Assembly (NCBI GenBank): GCA_938038165.1 | Contig: CALHRB010000046.1 | Span: 1 to 8,471 of the forward strand | DNA from: Candidatus Kapaibacterium sp. | Lineage (GTDB): Bacteria; Bacteroidota; Ignavibacteria; Kapaibacteriales; UBA2268 | Reading direction: 5' to 3' | DNA: 8,471 nt | Part shown: piece by piece, positions 1-5,542 of the stretch | Position numbering within the stretch: the stretch's first letter is position 1 | Layout: each line of letters begins with the position of its first letter | Program-made: the position numbers and the translations under genes | Notes under the pieces: model-generated | What the model saw: only the letters and a program-made list of their open reading frames with translations | Told to the model about the DNA's origin: nothing | The model's database searches: none

Positions 1-679
1 GAAATATGGCAACTTTGAAACATAATCCTATGATGAGCAAAGCCAAACCAATTTTAAGATAAAGCTCAATTGCCTGTCCTGTTTGTATTTTGGATGAGAT
101 AATTGAAATGTCCAAACTACCGGTGGCACCATAAATCATAGCAATTCCATATACCAGAAAACCAGTTGAAAAGGCACCCAAAAGGAAGTATTTTATCGAA
201 GCTTCGATTGATTTCTGATTTGTTCTGATAAAGCCGGCAAGTATATAAAAAGGAATTGACATCGTTTCAATTCCAATAAAAAGAATTAATAAATTATTAG
301 AGTGAGCTATTAGTATCATTCCACAAATTGAAGCCACAATCAATGAATAATACTCTTTGTACTCTCCATACTCTCGTCTGAGGTAGTTCCGGGAAGCCAG
401 AATTACCAAAATACCGGCTAAACAAAATAAAATGTCAAAATATGCCGAGAATCCTCCAAACAAAATCATATTTTTTGTAATTGTTGAACCCTGATCTAAG
501 CTTTGAAGCGTATCAGCAGGAAGTATCAAAGTGTAAACTGCTGTAATACCAGTGATAATCAAAGCAATTAATGTAAGAACGAAAACAGTCGTTTTGTTTT
601 TGGTTATTCCATCAAGTACCGGAATGAAAACCGAGAAAAAAAGTATCGAAATTAAAGGTGAAGCAAAAATATATTCCAT
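1..679 (-). CDS. nuoN: NADH-quinone oxidoreductase subunit N, N-terminal part (cut by window edge)
   Basis: NuoN is one of the three antiporter-like, proton-translocating subunits in the membrane arm of respiratory complex I. The first 226 residues are visible; the rest lies beyond position 1. The protein starts MEYIFASPLISILFF at the ATG at 679 and is a chain of hydrophobic segments. Family hallmarks are seen: the conserved glutamate of the fifth helix (E138 in FIGIETMSIPFY, matching E. coli E133), the stretch SIKYFLLGAFSTGFLVYG (about 161-178), GATGSLD (184-190), and K222 in the closing GLCFKVAIF, matching E. coli K217. These charged residues are inferred from the family to form the proton path. 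It lies 30 bp downstream of nuoM on the same strand, so it is very probably the last of an nuoL-nuoM-nuoN transcript. No strong ribosome binding site is seen; a weak GGAA lies about 12 bases upstream. The identification is firm; only the C-terminus is unseen. Confidence 0.95.
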   Translation of the reverse strand, partial: MEYIFASPLISILFFSVFIPVLDGITKNKTTVFVLTLIALIITGITAVYTLILPADTLQSLDQGSTITKNMILFGGFSAYFDILFCLAGILVILASRNYLRREYGEYKEYYSLIVASICGMILIAHSNNLLILFIGIETMSIPFYILAGFIRTNQKSIEASIKYFLLGAFSTGFLVYGIAMIYGATGSLDISIISSKIQTGQAIELYLKIGLALLIIGLCFKVAIF

Positions 680-709
680 TATCAAGTTCCAGAAATAATT
701 AATTTTATT

Positions 710-2284
710 TTAATATTTTTTATTAATATTATCTAATCTATGGACATAAGGTTTTCCGCCAAATTTCTTTTCGTGTAGCTTGTTGACTAATGCTTTTGTA
801 GAGCTCTCCGAGACATTAAGGAAAGTTCGTGGATAAACTCCTATCCAAACTATGAAAAGCACAACAGGAATAAGAGTTATCCATTCTCTTTTATTAATGT
901 CTTTCAAATTAAGGTTATGTGGGTTTGAAATTGAGCCGAACATAACTTTTTGAAACATTGTCAAAAGATAAACAGCAGCAAATATTACACCCGTTGCAGC
1001 AAAAATTGTGTAAGTCCAGGAATTCAGGAAAGGTGATTTGAATGCTCCTAACAAAGTCAGATATTCGCCAACAAAGCCATTCAAACCGGGTAAGCCAACT
1101 GAAGCAAGCATGGCAATTGCAAAAAATACCGTAAATGCAGGCATGACCCTGGCAATCCCCCCAAACTCTTTTATTTCTCGGGTATGTCGCCTTTCATAAA
1201 GCATTCCAACACAAAGAAATAACATTCCTGTTGAAAGTCCATGATTGACCATTTGAATGATAGCTCCCTGAATCCCTTCGGAGGTCATTGAAAAAATCCC
1301 GAGGACTACGAAACCAAGGTGGCTGACTGAACTATAGGCAACAAGGCGTTTGACATCGCTTTGAACCATTGACATCCACGCACCATAGATTATCCCAATG
1401 ACAGAAAGAAAAGCAATTAGGGGAGCATATTCAAATGAAGCAAGCGGGAAAAGCTCTAAATTGAATCTGATTAAACCATAAGTTCCCATTTTAAGTAAAA
1501 CTCCGGCTAATATAACAGAACCGGGAGTTGGTGCTTCGGTGTGAGCGTCAGGTAGCCACGTGTGGAATGGGAATAAAGGTACCTTTATGCAAAATGACAA
1601 TGCAAAAGCTAAAAACATCCATTTTTGTATATCAATAGGTATTTGATTATAATTAATAGCATCTTTGATGACTATGAAATTTGTTGTAAATCCTGAATCA
1701 ATCTTTAATATATCGGTGCCAACATAAAAGCCAAGCCAAACGACAGCAACAAGCATAAACAAGGAGCCAACAACAGTGAAAAGGAAAAATTTAACTGTTG
1801 CATATAGTTTATCTTTTCCTCCCCAAATTCCTATTATGAAATACATAGGTATCAGGATTAATTCCCAAAATATATAGAACAGGAATAAATCAAGAGATAC
1901 AAAAACACCGGTCATTGCAAATTGAAGCAGTAGAATCATAACATAATATTCTTTGTCTCTTTTGTCTATTGCTGAAAATGATGATAAAATCGTTATCGGT
2001 GAAATGAAAGTTGTCAACATAACAAGCAACATTGACATACCATCGAGACCTATCCTGAAACCAGCATCAAATTGAGGAATCCAAACGGCTTCGAAGTAGA
2101 GCTGAAACCCTGAGTTAGAAGAATCAAAACTCAAAAAGAGTAGAACGGAAATGATGAAAGTTGCTGTCGAAATTGCAAGAGCCGTTATTTTAATGGCAAT
2201 TTTGTTTTTTTTATTGAAGAAAAGCAGTAATACCGACCCAAATAAAGGTAAAAACAAAACTAAGAATAAATACACCATAACCAT
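710..2284 (-). CDS. nuoM: NADH-quinone oxidoreductase subunit M
   Basis: NuoM is an antiporter-like membrane subunit of complex I that pumps protons while NADH reduces quinone. The product is about 524 residues, close to the usual length (509 in E. coli), with the expected 14 or so hydrophobic helices. Numbering from the ATG at 2284, the key residues are present: E141 in FWELILIPMYF (E. coli E144), K234 in SFCIKVPLFPFHTWLPD (E. coli K234), K265 in LLKMGTYG, and the signature WLPDAHTEAPTPGSV directly after K234. The frame is also open to a TTG at 2287, and another ATG lies at 2278 (MVYLFLV). With no clear Shine-Dalgarno to decide, any of the three could be used; 2284 is chosen as the first ATG. 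The gene begins 25 bp after the nuoL stop and ends 30 bp before nuoN, so it is cotranscribed with them. No truncation or missing catalytic residue is seen. Confidence 0.97.
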   Translation of the reverse strand: MVMVYLFLVLFLPLFGSVLLLFFNKKNKIAIKITALAISTATFIISVLLFLSFDSSNSGFQLYFEAVWIPQFDAGFRIGLDGMSMLLVMLTTFISPITILSSFSAIDKRDKEYYVMILLLQFAMTGVFVSLDLFLFYIFWELILIPMYFIIGIWGGKDKLYATVKFFLFTVVGSLFMLVAVVWLGFYVGTDILKIDSGFTTNFIVIKDAINYNQIPIDIQKWMFLAFALSFCIKVPLFPFHTWLPDAHTEAPTPGSVILAGVLLKMGTYGLIRFNLELFPLASFEYAPLIAFLSVIGIIYGAWMSMVQSDVKRLVAYSSVSHLGFVVLGIFSMTSEGIQGAIIQMVNHGLSTGMLFLCVGMLYERRHTREIKEFGGIARVMPAFTVFFAIAMLASVGLPGLNGFVGEYLTLLGAFKSPFLNSWTYTIFAATGVIFAAVYLLTMFQKVMFGSISNPHNLNLKDINKREWITLIPVVLFIVWIGVYPRTFLNVSESSTKALVNKLHEKKFGGKPYVHRLDNINKKY

Positions 2285-2309
2285 CAAATTACATTTTTAA
2301 AATTCTAAA

Positions 2310-4298
2310 TTAACTTGTAAAAATTATCAAAGCAATAATGGCAATGATTCCTGCCATCATTAAAAGAGCATAATTTTGAGCTATTCCGGTCTGGATTTTT
2401 CTAACATAATTACCAATATCTTTTGTTAAAGCTCCAAGACCATTAACAATACCATCTATAATTTTGATATCGAAAACCTGCCAGAAGAAACTTTGTATTG
2501 CAAGCATAAGGGGGTCAATTATAGCAGCAAAATAGAATTCGTCTAACTTATATTTATTGAACAATAGAGAGTAAGTCCTTTTTTTATTAGTTGCTAATTT
2601 TCGGGGAATAGACCATAATTCATCTTTTTTGTAAAAATTAGTGGCTAATCTTATTCCTAATAGGGCAACGCCAACAGAAATCAGCATTAAGAAATACTCT
2701 TCTATATGAATTTTATGAGCAATTTCAACATGAGTAGAGGACTTGTAGATTATATATTGTGCATTTTTGAAAACAGGCTCAAGCCAGTTTTCAAGCATAT
2801 TTGGATGCGAACTGACCCAGAATCCCAAAGCGTATGGAATTCCAAGAAAACCGCCAATGGCGGACAAGACAGCTAAAATTTGCAGAGGAATTGTCATTGT
2901 TTTAGGAGCTTCGTGAGGATGAATATGATGGTGGTCAAATCGCTCCTTGCCATGGAATACAAGAGTTAATAACCTGAACATATAAAAAGCAGTAAATAGA
3001 GCAGCTACAACACCAATTAACCACAAAGTCCAATGACCCTTGCTGAAAGCATACCAGAGAATTTCATCCTTGGAAAAGAAGCCACTGAAAAAAGGTATGC
3101 CAGAAATTGCCAATGTAGCGATTAAAAAAGTTTTATATGTTGTGGGCATATAAGCTTTTAAATTGCCCATTCTTTTGATATTTTGCTCTTCGTGGAGACC
3201 GTGAATAACAGCTCCTGCACCCAAAAATAAAAGACCTTTAAAAAAAGCATGAGTCATCACGTGAAAAACGCCTGCCGAGAATGCTCCCACTCCAAGAGCA
3301 ATAAACATAAAACCGAGCTGACTTACCGTTGAGTAAGCCAATACCTTTTTTATATCATTTTGAACAAGACCAATAGTAGCAGCAAAAAATGCAGTAAGGA
3401 CACCCACAATCGCAACCACCGTCATACTCACGGGGGAGAGTGCAAAAAGAACTGAAGTCCTTGCTACTAAAAATACACCTGCTGTAACCATAGTCGCAGC
3501 ATGAATCAATGCTGATACCGGAGTTGGTCCAGCCATAGCATCAGGAAGCCAAACTGCAAGAGGTATTTGTGCTGACTTCCCAGTGCAACCAAGGAATAGA
3601 AGTAAAGTAGTTGCTGTCATTATGCCTGTATTAAAATAGTTAGCATAAGAACCAGCTGCTAATGAGTTTACCGTCTGATACTCAAGGCTGTTAAAAGTTA
3701 CGTAAATAATAAACATAGCTATAATGAAGCCGAAATCGCCGATTCGATTGACTATGAATGCCTTGTTTCCTGCATCACCTGTCCAGGTAATTCTTGTGCC
3801 TTCAAACTTTCTGTCATACCAAAATCCAATCAAAAGATAAGAACAAAGACCGACACCTTCCCAACCTAAAAAAGTAAGAAGAAAATTACTCGAGAGCACA
3901 AGGTTGAGCATCATAAAAATAAATAAATTGAGATATGCAAAAAAACGAGCAAAGCTTCTGTCATTATGCATATAACCAATGGAATATATATGAATAAGGA
4001 AGCCAACTCCGGTTACAATTAACGAAAAAAGCACAGAAAGATGATCAACCTGATAGGATATGTTCACACTGAAACTGCCGGCACTAATCCAAGTGTAAAG
4101 TGGGACTATAACTGGATCTTCAATGTGCTGGTTAAGAAGTGAATAAAAAATAATGCAGGAAAGGATAAAGGATATTCCTACAGCTGAACTTGCAATTGTT
4201 CCTATCAGAGTTTCATTCTTAAGTATTTTCCCAAACAATCCTGTTATCAAAAAGCCAGTTAATGGTATTAAAGGTATAAAAATTACCAAATCTAACAT
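2310..4298 (-). CDS. nuoL: NADH-quinone oxidoreductase subunit L
   Basis: NuoL is the distal antiporter-like subunit of complex I, carrying a proton channel and a long lateral helix that braces the membrane arm. From the ATG at 4298 the protein is 662 residues, a little longer than E. coli NuoL (613). Diagnostic features: E147 in FLGWEGVGLCSYLLIGFWY, K241 in GCTGKSAQIPLAVWLPDAM, the motif PTPVSALIHAATMVTAGVF (258-276), H350/K354 in THAFFKGLLFLGAGAVIH, and K410 in GFFSKDEIL. A histidine-rich loop (DHHHIHPHEAP, 455-465) follows. The C-terminal part (about 530-662) has the amphipathic stretch and final hydrophobic helix expected of the lateral arm. The frame is open 22 codons further, to an ATG at 4364 (MKKSFVILKF), but that extension is basic and unlike the family; MLDLVIFIPLIPL is the usual N-terminus, hence this start. 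It is the first gene of the nuoLMN group; the gene upstream is divergent clpS rather than nuoK. Confidence 0.97.
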   Translation of the reverse strand: MLDLVIFIPLIPLTGFLITGLFGKILKNETLIGTIASSAVGISFILSCIIFYSLLNQHIEDPVIVPLYTWISAGSFSVNISYQVDHLSVLFSLIVTGVGFLIHIYSIGYMHNDRSFARFFAYLNLFIFMMLNLVLSSNFLLTFLGWEGVGLCSYLLIGFWYDRKFEGTRITWTGDAGNKAFIVNRIGDFGFIIAMFIIYVTFNSLEYQTVNSLAAGSYANYFNTGIMTATTLLLFLGCTGKSAQIPLAVWLPDAMAGPTPVSALIHAATMVTAGVFLVARTSVLFALSPVSMTVVAIVGVLTAFFAATIGLVQNDIKKVLAYSTVSQLGFMFIALGVGAFSAGVFHVMTHAFFKGLLFLGAGAVIHGLHEEQNIKRMGNLKAYMPTTYKTFLIATLAISGIPFFSGFFSKDEILWYAFSKGHWTLWLIGVVAALFTAFYMFRLLTLVFHGKERFDHHHIHPHEAPKTMTIPLQILAVLSAIGGFLGIPYALGFWVSSHPNMLENWLEPVFKNAQYIIYKSSTHVEIAHKIHIEEYFLMLISVGVALLGIRLATNFYKKDELWSIPRKLATNKKRTYSLLFNKYKLDEFYFAAIIDPLMLAIQSFFWQVFDIKIIDGIVNGLGALTKDIGNYVRKIQTGIAQNYALLMMAGIIAIIALIIFTS

Positions 4299-4508
4299 AA
4301 GCCAAAACTCTATCTTAAATTCTGATAAAAATCTAAACTTTAAAATTACAAAAGACTTTTTCACAAAACAACGAAAAAAGATAAAAGATATAAAATGATG
4401 GAAAATTTATTTCCATTTTAAAATATTTTTAGATTTTTTTAGTTAAAACTTTTTGAAATATTTTAAATAAATTTATGACTAAATTCATAACAATAGTTAT
4501 AAATAATA
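4299..4508. promoter_or_regulatory. A+T-rich divergent intergenic region between nuoL and clpS
   Basis: These 210 bp separate two start codons pointing away from each other, so promoters for both nuoL (leftward) and clpS (rightward) must lie here or within the neighbouring gene ends. The DNA is almost entirely A and T, with runs of T on both strands. On the minus strand, two TATCTTTT boxes (4383-4390 and 4376-4383) differ by one base from the Bacteroidota minus-7 consensus TAnnTTTG, but no good TTG box lies at the expected distance upstream. On the plus strand, TTGAAA at 4453-4458 followed by TATGAC at 4474-4479 is a weak sigma70-like pair with a short spacer of 15. No promoter can be assigned with certainty. 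No RNA gene was recognised. Confidence 0.4.
4398..4416. repeat. Short perfect inverted repeat ATGGAAA-n5-TTTCCAT
   Basis: Two 7-base arms (4398-4404 and 4410-4416) are exact reverse complements around the five-base centre ATTTA, near the middle of the nuoL/clpS divergent region. On the plus strand T-rich tracts follow. It could be an operator for a dimeric regulator of one or both genes, or a weak hairpin. The position between two divergent starts argues against a terminator for either gene. In such A+T-rich DNA a 7-bp repeat can arise by chance, so function is not established. Confidence 0.35.
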
Positions 4509-4805
4509 ATGAGTAAAGTTTTAATGAGCAATACTGAAACATTCGATCAACCTGAGGTTGGGGTGATTGATGGTATTGATTTAGTTGCAAAAGTAATTCT
4601 TTTCAATGATGACGTTCATTCTTTTGACGAGGTCATTGAACAGTTAATCAAAGCTATAAATTGCACTTATGAACGAGCAGAATCTCTTGCCTTTGAAGTT
4701 CATAACAAAGGGAAAGCCTGTGTTTATGATGGTGATTTGAATGAATGTCTTCGTGTTAGTGCTATTCTCGAGGAGATTGCTCTTCATACTCAGATTGAGT
4801 ACTAA
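4509..4805 (+). CDS. clpS: ATP-dependent Clp protease adaptor ClpS
   Basis: ClpS is a small cytoplasmic adaptor that binds proteins with N-degron (destabilising) N-terminal residues and hands them to the ClpA or ClpC unfoldase of the Clp protease. The 98-residue product has an unstructured N-terminus of about 25 residues, followed by the ClpS fold: KVILFNDDVHSFDEVIEQL (28-46), then ERAESLAFEVHNKGKACV (55-72). The substrate-pocket residues N33, D34, D35 and H65 match E. coli N34, D35, D36 and H66. The position of the E. coli gatekeeper M40 is F39 here, and the NDDVHSFD pattern fits the Bacteroidota branch. The start is the ATG at 4509; a second ATG at 4524 (residue 6) is possible, as the first residues are not conserved and no Shine-Dalgarno is visible. 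There is no clpA or clpC next to it. It is divergent from nuoL and its 3' end overlaps the next gene, which runs towards it, by 44 bp. Confidence 0.93.
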   Translation: MSKVLMSNTETFDQPEVGVIDGIDLVAKVILFNDDVHSFDEVIEQLIKAINCTYERAESLAFEVHNKGKACVYDGDLNECLRVSAILEEIALHTQIEY

Positions 4806-5385
4806 GCTCGCTAATATTATAATCAAATGAAATATTTATTCTCTCCCCACAACTACATATTACTTGAATACCTTTTATAATGTCTTCATCATCCTTTTTT
4901 ATAAGCACTGTTGATCTGTGTTTATTTTGACCAGTAAGTTTCGAAGGATCATCCTGAATTTCAACTTTTTCTGAGGATTTCTCTAAGAATTCAAAAGGTA
5001 TTAGTGAAGAATTAGAAGTGTATTTATGTGATTTTGTTTCGTATTTCAATTCAAGGTAATCTTTGAAATTCTTTTGTCTGTATTCCTCCTCGCCCGAAAA
5101 AATAAATTTATTGTCGTTTAAAAAATCTTGAAAATCAACTTTGTCATTATATTGTTTGGTAGTATCGAAAATTTTATGTAGGCTTTCTAATAATCTTTCC
5201 CTGTTGTTATCATCAAATTCTTCTTCAAGATTGTCGTTATCAATAATATACTTAAGACCATCAAATTTACTGAATTTGTTTTCTCTATCATTTAAGTCAT
5301 CGTCAAAATTTACATTGGGAATGTGAATATTTTCAATTCCTTCATAAAAGACATATTCATCAGGATTTCTTGCTTTTTTTTTCAT
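4762..5385 (-). CDS. Hypothetical acidic protein with C-terminal CSCG motif
   Basis: I do not recognise this gene. The product is 207 residues from the ATG at 5385 (MKKKARNPDEYVFYEG). The frame is open to a TTG at 5433, but that would add 16 residues with no support. It has no signal peptide or membrane segment, so it is probably cytoplasmic. The N-terminal two thirds is rich in Asp, Glu, Asn and Lys (for example LEEEFDDNNRERLLESLHKI, 53-72) and probably partly helical or disordered. The C-terminal segment, about 158-190, looks like a small ordered module: STVLIKKDDEDIIKGIQV, then ICSCGERINISFDYN with C177 and C179, alternating hydrophobic residues suggestive of a beta hairpin. The CxCG pair could bind metal if a partner supplied more ligands, but that is inference. 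Its last 15 codons or so overlap the end of clpS in antisense. The long open frame and a clear initial ATG favour a real gene. Confidence 0.7.
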   Translation of the reverse strand: MKKKARNPDEYVFYEGIENIHIPNVNFDDDLNDRENKFSKFDGLKYIIDNDNLEEEFDDNNRERLLESLHKIFDTTKQYNDKVDFQDFLNDNKFIFSGEEEYRQKNFKDYLELKYETKSHKYTSNSSLIPFEFLEKSSEKVEIQDDPSKLTGQNKHRSTVLIKKDDEDIIKGIQVICSCGERINISFDYNISELSTQSEYEEQSPRE

Positions 5386-5542
5386 TCTTAAAATTGATTT
5401 ACTAAAATGAATTTCAATATGAATTATCGTCAATTTGACTGAATTCCTTAAAATCTTGGATTGAAAATATGTAATTTAAATGTTTTTTAAGCCTTTTTTA
5501 GTATATTTGAGAGTTGTTAAATTTAATAATGAAGTATCAAAA
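5386..5542. promoter_or_regulatory. Divergent intergenic region upstream of the CSCG gene and the exported propeller gene
   Basis: This 157-bp A+T-rich stretch separates two divergently read genes and should hold both promoters. The rightward side has a TAnnTTTG element (listed separately). For the leftward gene no convincing promoter was found. A small palindrome, GTCAA-T-TTGAC, at 5429-5439 lies about 44 bases upstream of the leftward ATG; it might be a regulator site, but arms of five bases are common by chance. An ATG at 5529 opens a frame that stops after five codons and is not a gene. Confidence 0.4.
5502..5509 (+). promoter_or_regulatory. Bacteroidota-type minus-7 promoter element (TATATTTG)
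   Basis: TATATTTG matches the TAnnTTTG minus-7 consensus of the primary sigma factor of Bacteroidota at every fixed position. It lies 33 bases upstream of the ATG at 5543, which would leave a leader of about 30 bases. At the distance where the minus-33 TTG box is expected, only ATG (5480-5482, 19-base gap) is seen, next to T-runs, so the upstream half is weak. It probably drives the exported propeller gene. Confidence 0.45.

Noticed and set aside
4153..4398. Plus-strand open frame of 81 codons opposite the start of nuoL
   Set aside because: It lies mostly antisense to the well-supported nuoL N-terminus and has low-complexity Lys/Ile-rich content with no recognisable motif.
4398..4440. Rho-independent terminator (hairpin followed by T-runs)
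   Set aside because: The stem is short and A+T-rich and the position is between two divergent starts, where no transcript from either annotated gene would end.
4644..4826. Minus-strand open frame of 60 codons within clpS
   Set aside because: It is antisense to the conserved part of clpS and is a shadow of that gene.
5141..5326. Plus-strand open frame of 61 codons rich in Ser and Leu
   Set aside because: It is antisense to the CSCG gene; the Ser/Leu-rich product is what the complement of Asp/Glu/Asn codons gives. The minus-strand frame is longer and better patterned.
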